A stretch of DNA of 64,000 nt from Streptomyces sp. WAC08241 (GTDB lineage Bacteria > Actinomycetota > Actinomycetes > Streptomycetales > Streptomycetaceae). The notes beneath the pieces were generated by a model. It saw only the letters and a program-made list of their open reading frames with translations. It ran no database searches and was not told the DNA's origin. Location: NCBI GenBank assembly GCA_007858575.1, contig CP042279.1:6603001-6667000 (forward strand). The letters are read 5' to 3'. Positions within the stretch are counted from its first letter, which is position 1. Every line of letters begins with the position of its first letter. Of the stretch, positions 50,111-59,484 are shown in pieces. Both the position numbers and the translations under genes were made by a program.

Positions 50111-51591
50111 ATGCGCACGTCGCTCAGGCTGCTGCTGTCGCTCTCGGTGCTCATAGGCACCGTGGGCTCGACCGGCGTGGCCACCGCCGCGGACACGGAC
50201 ACCGACCGGGCGTCCGTCGCCGAATCGCGGGGCGAGACCGCCGGCAAGGGTGCCGACAAGGCCGCCGCCGAGGACATCAAGGACCGTCTCCTGGCGATCC
50301 CCGGGATGACCCTGATCGAGGAGAAGCCGTACGCCGGCTACCGCTTCTTCGTCCTGAACTACGAACAGCCGATCGACCACGCGCGCCCGTGGAAGGGCAC
50401 GTTCCAGCAGCGGATCTCGGTCCTCCACAAGGACACGGACCGCCCCACCGTCTTCCGCACCAGCGGATACAACCTGAGCACCACGCCGAGCCGGGCCGAG
50501 CCGACCCGGATCGTCGACGGCAACCAGATCTCCATGGAGTACCGCTTCTTCACCCCGTCCCGGCCGCAGCCGGCCGACTGGTCGAAGCTGGACATCTGGC
50601 AGGCCGCCAGCGACCAGCACCGGATCTTCGCCGCCCTGAAGAGGATCTACGGCAAGAAGTGGCTCTCCACCGGCGCCTCCAAGGGCGGCATGACCGCCAC
50701 CTACTACGAGCGCTTCTACCCGCGCGACATGGACGGCGTCGTCGCCTACGTCGCCCCGAACGACGTGGTGAACGACGAGGACTCGGCCTACGACCGCTTC
50801 TTCGCCACCGTCGGGACCAAGGAGTGCCGCGACCGCCTGAACGACCTCCAGCGCGAGGCGCTCTGCGGCGCGGACCCCTGGAGGCCAAGTACAAGGCGTG
50901 GGCCGAGGCCGAGGGCGCCACCTTCCACACCGTCGGCACGCTCGACAAGGCCTTCGAGGCCGTCGTCCTCGACTTCGTGTGGGGCTTCTGGCAGTACTAC
51001 GGCCAGGACGTCTGCGACCAGATCCCGGTCGCGAAGACGGCGACCGACGACGAGGTGTACGACACGATCGACGCCTACTCCGGCTGGTCCGCCTACACCG
51101 ACCAGGGCCTGGAGACGTACACGCCGTACTACTACCAGGCGGCGACCCAGCTCGGCTCGCCCTTCATCAAGCAGCCGCACCTCAAGGGCCTCAGCCGCTA
51201 CGGTTACCAGCCCGCCCGCAACTTCGTGCCGCGCGAGATCCCGATGAAGTTCGACCCGCGGGCCATGAAGGACGTGGACTCCTGGGTCCGCAACAACGCG
51301 CGCCGGATGCTGTTCGTCTACGGCGGCAACGACCCGTGGGGCTCCGAGAAGTTCCGCCTGGGCAAGGGCGCGCGCGACAGCTACGTGTACGTGGCCCCGG
51401 GCGCCAACCACGGCGCGAACGTGGAGGGCCTGGTCGAGGCCGAGCGCACGAAGGCCACCGCCCGCATCCTCGCCTGGGCGGGCGTCCCCGCCCCGGCCGA
51501 GCGGGCGGCGCAGCCGCTGGCCTGCTTCGACGCCCGCCTGGACCGGGCGGTCGACGAGGAGGCGACGCGGGAGCACGGCCTGCGGCCGTGA
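50111..51591 (+). CDS. Secreted S37-family prolyl tri/tetrapeptidyl aminopeptidase; frame break
   Basis: About 493 residues with a signal peptide (RTSLRLLLSLSVLIGTVGSTGVATAA-AD) and a short pro-region. The catalytic serine lies in LSTGASKGGMTATYYERFYP, and MLFVYGGNDPWG and PGANHGANVEG supply the Asp and His. These fit the mycelium-associated prolyl aminopeptidases (PS-10) of Streptomyces, which degrade the autolysed mycelium and SSI-type inhibitors. The ATG follows GGGAGGG. One frame change lies near 50880. Confidence 0.88.
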
Positions 51592-51606
51592 TCCCGTCCG
51601 TGAGGC

Positions 51607-51632
51607 GGGGCGCACCCGGTCGGGTGCGCCCC
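51607..51632. terminator. Bidirectional hairpin terminator
   Basis: 11-bp perfect stem (GGGGCGCACCC at 51607-51617, complement at 51622-51632), four-base loop, between convergent peptidase and GH3 genes. Confidence 0.85.
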
Positions 51633-51640
51633 CGCCGTCG

Positions 51641-53491
51641 TCAGCGGTACGAGAGGCCGTACCCGACCGGGTACAGCACCCGGTCGGGGTCGTCGGCGCT
51701 CTGCACCGGGACCGGGAGCCGGCCCCGGGGCCTCGCCCGCCCGGCCAGGACCCGGACGGCGGCCCGCAGTTCGACGTCGGTCCAGGAGTACGCGGCGAGG
51801 GCCGCCCGCTGGCCCGTCAGGTGCGCCACGTCGTACGGGTTGCGGATCGCGACCGTCACCACGGGCACCCCGGTCGCCGCGAGCCGTGCCACCAGGGTGC
51901 GCTGGGTGCTGGTCGCGGTGACGTTGTACGTGCCGACGACCACCACGTCCCTGCCGGCCGCGGCGGCCACCGCCTCCTCGATCCGCGCGGCCGTCGGGGC
52001 GGTCCCGGTGGAGAGCGCCGTCGCGGTGAACCCCAGCTCCCGCAGGGCCGCCGCCAGGGTGGCGGTGGGCGGCCCGGTGGTGCCGGACGGGGAGGCCGGG
52101 TCGGCGCCGACGACCAGGACCGAGCGGTGGCGGGACGGGCGCAGGGCAGGAACCCGCCCTCGTTGAGGAGCAGGGTCGTGGTCCCTCGGCGATCCGGTCG
52201 GCCTGCGCGAGGTGGGCCTCCGAGCCGACCACCCGCTCGACGCCCGCCCGGGACACGTACGCCTGCCGGAACAGGCCCAGCCTCGCCTTCAGCCGCAGGA
52301 CGCGCAGGATCGACGCGTCGAGCCGGGCCTCCGTCAGCTCGCCGTCGCGGACGGCCTCGAGGACCGCGTTCCAGGCGACGTCGAGCCTCGGCGGGTTGAG
52401 CAACTGGTCCACGCCGGCCTGGAGGGCGAGGACCGGGACGCGCTCGTCGCCGTACTTGGTGCGCACGCCCTCCATGCCGAGCGCGTCGGTGACCACCACG
52501 CCGTCGTAGCCGAGCCGTTCGCGCAGGATGCCGGTGAGGATGGGCCGGGAGAGGGTCGCCGGATCCTCGCCGGGGTCGAGGGCGGGGACCACGATGTGCG
52601 CGGTCATGATCGAGTCGATCCCGGCGGCGATCGCGGCCCGGAACGGCGGGGCGTCCAGCTCCTCCCACTGCTCCCGGGTGTGGGTGATCGTCGGCAGGCC
52701 GTAGTGGCTGTCCACGGCGGTGTCGCCGTGGCCCGGGAAGTGCTTGAGGTGGCCGCGACCCCGGCCCCCGGTACCCCTCCACCTGGGCGGCGACGAGGCC
52801 GGCGACCGCGCGCGGGTCGGAGCCGAAGGAGCGGACGCCGATGACCGGGTTGGCCGGGTTGACGTTGACGTCGGCGACCGGGGCGTAGTTCTGGCGGATG
52901 CCGAGCGCGGCGAGTTCGGCGCCCGCGATCCGGGCGGCCCGGCGGGCGTCGGCGTGCGAGCGGCCGGCGCCGAGGGCCATCGCGCCGGGCAGCAGGGTGG
53001 CGGGCTCGCCGACCCGGCAGACGACGCCGTGCTCCTGGTCGGTGGAGATGAGCACCGGGACGGGGTTGGGCCGGGCGAGGGCGGCCCGCTGGATGCCGTT
53101 GGAGAGGTCGGCGATCTGCCGCGGGTCGCGGGTGTTGTGGGCCCAGGAGAAGTAGATGATCCCGCCGACGTGGTAGCGCGCGACCAGCTCGGCGGCCGTG
53201 CGGACCCCGATCTCGGCGAGGTTGGCGTCGACGTCGGCCTGGTCCGGTGCGGTCGCGGAGTGCCCGTACACCCGCATCACGAAGAGCTGGCCGACCTTCT
53301 CCTCCAGGGACATGCGGTCGACGATCCGCCGGAGCTCCCGCTCGTCGTACCGCTCGGGCGCGGCCTGGGCGGGGGCGCCCGTCCCGGTGACGGCGGCGAC
53401 CGCGGCGGCGGCGGTCACCGCGAGGAGGGTGCGGCGGGGGGGGTGGGGGAGGGAGGGGAGCGGAGGTGGGGGCGGGGGCGCGGTGGTGCAC
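51641..53491 (-). CDS. Secreted glycoside hydrolase family 3 enzyme; frame breaks
   Basis: About 617 residues. The signal peptide (RRTLLAVTAAAAVAAVTGTGAPAQA-A) follows a Pro-rich stretch that contains a frame change in long C runs (near 53440). The GH3 barrel shows VGGIIYFSWAHNTRD, LISTDQEHGVVCRVG, IRQNYAPVADVNVNPANPVIGVRSFG, and KHFPGHGDTAVDSHYGLP, which is the NagZ-like His/Asp motif. It also has VVTDALGMEGV with the nucleophile Asp. A C-terminal alpha/beta sandwich follows. Beta-N-acetylglucosaminidase is more likely than beta-glucosidase because of KHFPGHGDT. The GTG follows GGAAGGAG. Other breaks lie near 52760, 52180 and 52140. Confidence 0.88.
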
Positions 53492-53656
53492 TGGTGCTCC
53501 TTCCGGCCGTGCGGGGATGAAGGAAACTTCCAAGGGGACACGGATAGCCGGAAAGTAACTGCCAGGTCAAGGACCCGCGCGGGAATCGCCCGGCGGCGGG
53601 GCCGGGTGGGGTGGCGGCGCCGGGGCGAGGGGGTCCGTGAACGAGGCGGCGGCGGG

Positions 53657-54566
53657 TCAGACCGAGGACGCTATGGCCGGCCAGAGGTCCTGGAGGGTGC
53701 GGACCGTCTCGCGGATCGCCGGGCGGCGGGCCGCTCCCGTGCGCCACATCGCGTGCAGCAGGCGCTTCGGCATCGGGTCCAGGCGGATCGGCGCCACCTC
53801 GGGCGGCAGCGCCCCGCGCCCCAGGCGGGGGACCAGGGCGATGCCCAGGCCGGCCGCCACAAGGGCCACCTGCGTGTGGTTCTCGCCCGCCTGATGGACG
53901 ATCAGCGGCTCGTACCCCGTCGCCCGCAGCGTCCGCACGAGCCAGTCGTGGCAGACCGACCCCGGCGGCTGCGAGATCCACCGCTCGCCCGCCAGCTCCT
54001 CCCGGCGCACCGAGTCCCGGGCCGCCAGCGGATGGTCCCGGGGACGAGGATGTCGCACAGGTCGGCGCCGATGACCACCTGCTCGACCCCGGCGGGGCCG
54101 GCAGCGGCGCGATGTCCCAGTCGTGTGCCACGGCCAGGTCGATCACGCCCCGCGCCACCAGGTCGATCGACAGGTGCGTGTCCACCTCCGAGAGCCGGGC
54201 GTCCAGGTCGGGGTGGCGCCGGGTCAGCTCCGCGAGCGCCCGGGGCATCAGGCCGCGCGCCGCGCTCGGGAAGCAGCCGATCGTGAGCCGCCCGGAGGGC
54301 TTGCCGCGCCGCTCCTCCAGACGTACCTCCGCCTCCTCCATCAGGGCGAGGAGCCGGCTCGTCGTGGCGGCCAACTGGTGGGCCTCGTCGGTGAGCCGGA
54401 TGCCCCGGCCCTGCCGTTCGAGCAGGGTGGTGCCGGTCTCCCGCTCCAGCTTGGTGATCTGCTGGGAGATCGCGGACGGGGTGTACCCGAGGGCCTCGGC
54501 GGCGGCGCCCACCGTCTTGTGGACGGAGACGGCGTGCAGGGCCCGCAGTCGGCCGATGTCCAGCAC
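53657..54566 (-). CDS. LysR-family regulator; frame breaks
   Basis: About 303 residues. N-terminal winged HTH: RLRALHAVSVHKTVGAAAEALGYTPSAISQQITKLERETGTTLLERQGRGI. Substrate-binding domain: RLTIGCFPSAARGLMPRALAELTRRHPDL, then IDLVARGVIDLAVAHDWD, ERWISQPPGSVCHDWLV, GLGIALVPRLGRG. Frame changes lie near 54105 and 54040. GTG 54566 has GAGGTGG upstream. It diverges from an EamA permease, with a perfect palindrome between them. Confidence 0.88.
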
Positions 54567-54637
54567 GGTGACCACCTCGGAGGTCGCGGAGGAACGGGGG
54601 CGGGGAGCGGGCGGCGGGACGTACGGAATGAAGCGCC

Positions 54638-54657
54638 GCTACATCCAATCATGTAGC
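54638..54657. promoter_or_regulatory. LysR-type operator candidate
   Basis: GCTACAT-CCAATC-ATGTAGC, 7-bp perfect arms with a 6-bp spacer. It lies between the divergent lysR and eamA genes, 72 bases before the lysR GTG and 45 before the eamA ATG. It also contains T-N11-A spacing, the usual LysR signature. Confidence 0.75.
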
Positions 54658-54701
54658 AATCCGTGCTGGTGCTACACGGTCGCCACGGGGATCCTCGAAG
54701 C

Positions 54702-55639
54702 ATGCGCCCCGCACACATCGCCCTGGCAGCGCTGGTCGCCGCTGTCTGGGGAGTCAATTTCGTCGTCATCGAGATCGGCCTCGGCCACTTCCCGCCGCTC
54801 CTCTTCTCGGCCCTCCGGTTCCTCGCCGCCGCCCTGCCCGCCGTCTTCCTCGTCGGCCGCCCCAAGGTGGCCTGGAAGTGGATCGTGGGCGTCGGCCTCG
54901 CCCTGGGCGTGGCCAAGTTCGGCCTGCTCTTCGTCGGCATGGACCTGGGGGCCCCGGCCGGGCTCTCCTCGCTGGTCCTCCAGGTCCAGGCGGTCTTCAC
55001 GGCCCTGTTCGCCTTCGTCGCCCTCGGCGAGCGGCCGGGCCGCGTCAAGGTGGCCGGCATGGCGATCGCCCTCGCGGGCATCGCGGTCGCGGCGTTCGAC
55101 GAGGGCGCCTCGGGGCCCCTGGCCGGCTTCCTCCTGGTGATCGGCGCGGCGGTCTGCTGGGGCGTCTCCAACGTCCTGACCCGCAAGGCCTCCCCGCCCG
55201 ACGCGCTCAACTTCATGGTCTGGGTCAGCACCGTGCCCGTCCTGCCGCTGCTCGCCCTCTCGCTCCTCGTGGAGGGGCCCGAGCGGGACCTCGCCAGCTG
55301 CGCGCCCTCGACTGGACCGGCCTCGGCGTCATCGTCTACGTGGCCTGGGTCGTCACCATCTTCGGCTTCGGCGCGTGGGGTTGGCTCCTGCGCCGCTACC
55401 CGGCTTCCTCCGTGGCGCCGTTCTCGCTCCTCGTCCCGGTCTTCGGGATGTCGTCGGCGGCGCTGTTCCTCGGGGAGGAGGTGAGCGGGCTGCGCTGGTG
55501 CGCGGCGGCGCTGCTGGTCGGCGGCGTGGCGCTGACGTCGCTGTGGCGGGGTCGCCGCCCCCGCGCCGCGGGTGGTGCCCGCGGAACGGGAGACGGCCGC
55601 CCCGGACCCGCTGCTCAGCGGCGGCGCGTCCAGGGGTGA
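54702..55639 (+). CDS. EamA (drug/metabolite) family transporter, one frame break
   Basis: About 312 residues, ten predicted helices in two EamA repeats (HIALAALVAAVWGVNFVVIEIGL, LGERPGRVKVAGMAIALAGIAV, then FLLVIGAAVCWGVSNVLTRKA, FSLLVPVFGMSSAALFLGEEV). The arrangement is like E. coli amino-acid metabolite exporters. The frame changes near 55305. The ATG is preceded by TCGAAG with no strong ribosome site. Divergent LysR and the palindrome suggest that the transporter is induced by its own substrate. Confidence 0.88.
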
Positions 55640-55646
55640 CCCTCTC

Positions 55647-56741
55647 CTAATGGCCGCCGAACGGCTCCTTGCTCAGCAGGTAACCGGCGTGCAGCCGGTT
55701 ACGGGCGCCGATGCTTTTCATGATGTGGGAGATGTGCCGCTGGCAATTCCGCAGGAAATGCCGACGACCTGGGCTATTCGTTTGTCCGATTCCCCCTGGG
55801 TGAGCAGCGAGATAATGGCGTGCTGAATCTCGGACGTGGCGGTCACCCGGTCGGACCTGCGCTCCTCCGGAGAGAGATCGGAAGCGATGGTCCAGACCCG
55901 GTCGAAGGCCTCCGCCACGAAAGCGACGAGCTGGGGGTCCCGTACGATCACGGCTCTTTCGAGTCGTCCGGGAGCGGCAGGATGCCGATCTTCCGGTCGA
56001 ATATGATGCAGCGCGGAAATCCGCCCGCGAGCGTACGCACCTGGGCGCCGAGGGGGTCACCCGGTCGACGTACGAGAGGGTCGCGGGACTGAAGCGCGCG
56101 GTGTGCTGGTAGAGGGTCCGCATCCGGACCCCGCGGCCGAGCAGTCTGGTCGTACGGTCCATACTGTCGGCGAGCACCTCCTCCACGCGGGCACCACCGG
56201 GCTGCGAGGAGAGCGCCTCGTCGCAGCACTCGTCCGCGAAGCCGGTGATCAGCCGGCGCACGTCGGACAGCTCGTGGACGACCTCCAGCGAGCAGTGGGC
56301 GTGCTGGGAGCGCGGAGTGCGCAGTTCGAGCTGGTCCAGGCTGCTCCGGAGCTCGTCGACGAGCGCCTGGGAGCGGTTCACCTGCCGCTGGAGCGGGTTG
56401 AGGACCTTCACGCGGGCGAAGTCCACGGGATGCGGGACCAGCGGTTCCGCGCCGGTGGCGCCGGCCCCGTCGGCGTCGCGGGCCCCGTCGGCGTCGCAGG
56501 CGCCGTCGGCGACACAGGTGCCGGCCGTGCCTTCCGTACCTCCGGTGCCGGCCGTGCTCAGGAGCCCCAGTTCGCGCAGGTCCCGCACGGCCTCCCCGGC
56601 CTCCCGTTGGTCCAGGCCCAGGGCCTCCGCCGCGATGTCGACGGTGCACCTGGGCGATTCCGAGACGAACCGGTACAAACGGTCCGCCGATTCGCGGAGC
56701 GGCGGCGGGTTAATCGCGCCGCTTCTGCCGTTTTCATTCAA
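55647..56741 (-). CDS. LuxR-type regulator with N-terminal winged-helix-like domain; frame breaks
   Basis: About 365 residues. It starts at TTG (GGGGG six bases upstream; MNENGRSGAINPP). An N-terminal segment (SADRLYRFVSESPRCTVDIAAEALGLDQREAGEAVRDLRELGLLS) looks like a TrmB/helix-turn-helix domain. A variable Ala/Asp repeat follows, then a sensor-like region with QALVDELRSSLDQLE and the C-terminal LuxR HTH (LLTQGESDKRIAQVVGISC, ISHIMKSIGARNRLHAGYLLSK). Frame changes lie near 56060, 55955 and 55750. It diverges from the HypE/HypF operon, which makes it the likely pathway regulator. Confidence 0.8.
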   Translation of the reverse strand: MNENGRSGAINPPPLRESADRLYRFVSESPRCTVDIAAEALGLDQREAGEAVRDLRELGLLSTAGTGGTEGTAGTCVADGACDADGARDADGAGATGAEPLVPHPVDFARVKVLNPLQRQVNRSQALVDELRSSLDQLELRTPRSQHAHCSLEVVHELSDVRRLITGFADECCDEALSSQPGGARVEEVLADSMDRTTRLLGRGVRMRTLYQHTARFSPATLSYVDRVTPSAPRCVRSRADFRAASYSTGRSASCRSRTTRKSRDRTGPPARRFRGGGLRPGLDHRFRSLSGGAQVRPGDRHVRDSARHYLAAHPGGIGQTNSPGRRHFLRNCQRHISHIMKSIGARNRLHAGYLLSKEPFGGH

Positions 56742-56753
56742 TGTATCCCCCTG

Positions 56754-56800
56754 TCATGTTTCCGCCAGGAGCAACATGATCCCAGAGGGACTGGTCTAGA
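56754..56800. promoter_or_regulatory. Divergent control region: 7-bp palindrome and dre-like motif
   Basis: TCATGTT (56754-56760) and AACATGA (56773-56779) form a perfect inverted repeat with a 12-bp spacer. ACTGGTCTAGA at 56790-56800 equals the first 11 bases of the DasR consensus ACTGGTCTAGACCAGT, but the right half is poor. The region is less GC-rich than its surroundings. Both are candidates for control of the operon that starts at 56872. Confidence 0.5.
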
Positions 56801-56871
56801 AACGGCTTTCCGCCGGAGGATGAGCGAAGCGCTGACGACCTCAACGCTCGTCCGAAAGGTAGGAGTTTTCC

Positions 56872-57021
56872 ATGGCACGTGCAGCGAGAAACCTTCTCGC
56901 CATCACGGCTTCCGCGGCTCTGTCCTTCCTTCTCGTCCAGGGAACCGGTGGGCAGGAAGAGCGCGCATTCCTCGCCGGTTCCGGCCAGAGCAAAGTGATC
57001 AACGACCTCGGGTGGGGATGA
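56872..57021 (+). CDS. 49-residue signal-like peptide at the head of the HypE/HypF operon
   Basis: A short ORF with a strong ribosome site (GGTAGGAG). It is translated in frame from ATG 56872 to TGA 57019-57021. The N terminus has three basic residues (MARAARN) then a hydrophobic run (LLAITASAALSFLLVQ), followed by a polar C-terminal half with Arg, Glu and the end NDLGWG. It could be an exported peptide, a RiPP-like precursor, or a membrane-anchored small partner. The stop overlaps the next ATG (ATGA at 57018), so the two genes are tightly coupled. No homologue is known to me. Confidence 0.65.
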   Translation: MARAARNLLAITASAALSFLLVQGTGGQEERAFLAGSGQSKVINDLGWG

Positions 57022-57823
57022 CCATGCCTCGTAGCAAGTCGTACAACACGTACTCCAGCCTCCAGCGGCCCGAGTTCCGCAAGCGCGTGGACGAGCTCCT
57101 CCTGAAGTTCGAGCGGGACTTCTACGAGAAGAGCAAGGGCGCGGAGGGCATGCTCGACGCGAACAAGTTCGACCTGGAGCTCTACAAGCGCCACAACGTG
57201 GAGACCATGATCCGGATCGGTCTCAAGCGCGCCGTGGACCCGCTGGTCGCCAACTACTGGGCCACCCGCGACCCGCAGCTCTCCAAGGAGTGGGGCCTGT
57301 ACGGCGCCGAGGAGGGCCGCCACGACCGCATGTTCGCCGGCGACCTGCACAAGGTGGGCATGACGGACGAGGAGATCTACGCGATCCGTCCGACCTTCGC
57401 CACCGAGCTGCTCAACGGCTGCTTCTACTACACGCTCGCCACCGAGGGCCCCTCGCCTCGATGATCAGCGGCTTCTACCTCGAGTACATCGCGGGCAAGA
57501 CCCAGCCCGACTGGCTCGACATCATGGAGCAGCACGTCGGCGCCAACAACACCAAGGGCGCCCGCGCGCACCTCGCCCTCGACGAGGACGACGACCACGT
57601 CGACATGGTCTGGAACATGATCATGCGGGTGATCAAGACCGAGGAGGACGAGGAGCGCTTCGTCGAGCACCTCACGAAGATCAACTCCCTCTTCGTCTCC
57701 TACTTCGTCGAGGTCTACGCCGCCACGGTCCTGGGCCTCGGGTCCGACCCGTCGCAGCTCACGCAGGTCTCGCCCGGCGCCGCGGTGCAGACCAACCTGC
57801 AGGCCCGGGTCGCCGCGGTCTGA
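57018..57823 (+). CDS. Heme-oxygenase-fold iron-containing redox protein (HDO-like); one frame break
   Basis: About 268 residues (ATG 57018; ATG 57024 is the alternative). All-helical, with RHNVETMIRIGLKRAV, LYGAEEGRHDRMFAGDL, EGPLASMISGFYLEYI and ARAHLALDEDDDHVDMVWNMI. The distribution of carboxylates and histidines (E97/H100, E141/E154, H183 with acidic 187-191 and H192, counted from ATG 57024) resembles the diiron heme-oxygenase-like oxidases, which perform N-oxygenation, desaturation or C-C cleavage. Ligands are assigned from pattern only, so it could also be a non-metal member. The frame changes near 57455. It is the first enzyme of the operon. Confidence 0.7.
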
Positions 57824-58026
57824 CGCTCCGGGTCCCGGCCCCGGGAGCGGCGACGCCCCGGAGCACGCCGCGGACCCCTCCGGCACCCGAACACCCCCTG
57901 GCGACACCGGACACCGCGTACCCATACCCCCGCCCCGCCGCCCGCCGCGGCGCCGGGCGGCGCGGGCGGCGGTGTTCGGTGTTCCTGCGGGCTGCCCACC
58001 GTCCGGCAAACCCACAGGAAGACCCC

Positions 58027-58610
58027 ATGCGATACGAATGGCCGCGCGAACTGTCCGAGAAGGACATGCGCGAGATGATCGAGCTGATGGACGCCGTCGC
58101 GGTCAAGGAGCAGACCCTCGGCTTCTACGAGCCCGTCGGCGTGGAGAAGGGCCTGCCGCTGATGCGGGCCTTCGACGCCGACCTGCGCAAGGGCGCGATC
58201 GACGTCCTCGCGGTCCGCGACGAGGAGGACGACCGGATCGTCGGCATGGTGACCCTCGCCCGGGCCCCGCTGCCGGCCCGGCGCCACATCGTCGACATGC
58301 GCCGCTGCGTCATCGCCCCCGACCGCCGGGGGCAGTTCCTCCTGGAGGGCTGGTCCGAGGCCCTGCACAAGGCGCGCGACATGGGCTGCGAGGTCATCAC
58401 CCTCGAAGTCCGCAGCGACGGCCCCGTGGGCCTCTGGGAGCGGCTCGGCTTCCGCGAGTACGGGCGGCTGCCCGACTACGCCCGCCTCGACGGGCGCGAG
58501 GCCGTCACCGGCCACTACCTCTACGCGCGGATCGCCGACGTCCTGGCCCACTTCGAGGCCACCGGCACCTGGCTGCACGAGCCCCGGAGAGCGCCGCCCT
58601 CGCGGGCTGA
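58027..58610 (+). CDS. GNAT N-acetyltransferase
   Basis: About 194 residues. The GNAT core reads RIVGMVTLARAPLPARRHIVDMRRCVIAPDRRGQFLLEGW, with the acetyl-CoA loop R-R-G-x-F replacing the usual Q/R-x-x-G-x-G/A, then CEVITLEVRSDGPVGLWERLGFREYGRL. The native stop is probably TGA 58608-58610 (ending RESAALAG) after a missing base near 58590; the uncorrected frame runs into repeat sequence. It has no strong ribosome site and lies 203 bases after the HDO-like gene. The acceptor is unknown. Acetylation could protect or complete an amine intermediate. Confidence 0.8.
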
Positions 58611-58622
58611 CCCGGCGCTTCC

Positions 58623-58694
58623 CGCACCACCGGTTCGTCTCGCACCACCCGCGCGTCCCGCACCACCCGCGCGTCCCGCACCACCCGCACCACC
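58623..58694. repeat. 18-bp tandem repeats inside the operon
   Basis: CGCACCACCCGCGCGTCC at 58641 and 58659, with a degenerate copy at 58623 and a partial one at 58677. The stretch 58611-58871 holds no gene. The repeats may be a spacer or a weak structured element between the acetyltransferase and hydrolase genes. Confidence 0.75.
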
Positions 58695-58871
58695 CCCTTT
58701 CCCGTACCGCCCCCGTCCCTCCGGACGCCCCGGGCGCGTACGTCTCGGCTCCCTCCCGGACCCGCCCGCGTCCCGCGGGCCGGCGCACGTCCCGGAGCAC
58801 CCCTTCGCCGGCGCGTCCTTCCGCGCGCCCGGCGCCCACACACCCGCACGGCCACACCGAAGGGCACACCC

Positions 58872-59455
58872 ATGTCCAAGATCGCCGTCCTCACCAACGA
58901 CCTCCAGTACGAGCTCGTGGAGAAGAACCCCGAGCGCGTCGCGGCCGTCGCCGCCGCCACCCCGCACTTCACCGGCTTCCTCGACGAGATCCGCCGTCGC
59001 GGCCACCACGTCTTCCACCTCCAGCTCGTCAACGACCCCGACGACCCGAACGCCGAGCGCTACGACGGCCACCTCCCGGTCCAGCGCGGCACCCGCGGCG
59101 CCGAGATCCTGGAGGAGTTCCTCGCCCCCGAGGACGTCGTCATGGAGAAGAGCAAGGACTCCGGCTTCTACGAGACGGACCTGCACGAGCGCCTCCAGGC
59201 CCTCGGCGTCGACACCGTCCTCATCACCGGCATGCAGACCCAGATCTGCGTCCAGACCACCGCCGCCGACGCCTTCTTCCGCGGCTACAACATCTGGGTC
59301 CCCTCCGACTGCGTCGTCTCCGCCCGCCAGGAGGACAAGGACCGCGCCCTGGAGTGGCTGGACGGCTACTGCGCCACCGTCTCCGACTCCGCCGAGGTCA
59401 TCAGCGTCCTCGACGCCGAGGCACCCTGCCCCGCAAGAACATCAAGACCCCGTGA
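58872..59455 (+). CDS. Isochorismatase-family cysteine hydrolase; frame break near the end
   Basis: About 195 residues. The family triad is visible: Asp10 in LTNDLQYEL, Lys95 (or Lys93) in VVMEKSKDSGFYETDL, and Cys126 in TGMQTQICVQTTAADAF. A cis-peptide region VPSDCVV follows. Members hydrolyse amides, ureas (biuret, carbamate) or enol ethers through a thioester intermediate, so this one may cleave or form a carbamoyl/amide link in the cluster product. The ATG is preceded by GGGCACACCC with no clear ribosome site. A frame change near 59420 precedes the stop. Confidence 0.85.
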
Positions 59456-59484
59456 CCGCGACCCTCCCCGACCCAGGAGCAGCC

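Noticed and set aside
58623..58694. CRISPR array
   Set aside because: Repeats are contiguous 18-bp units without spacers and no cas genes are present; the Cas4-like nuclease is far away with a helicase.
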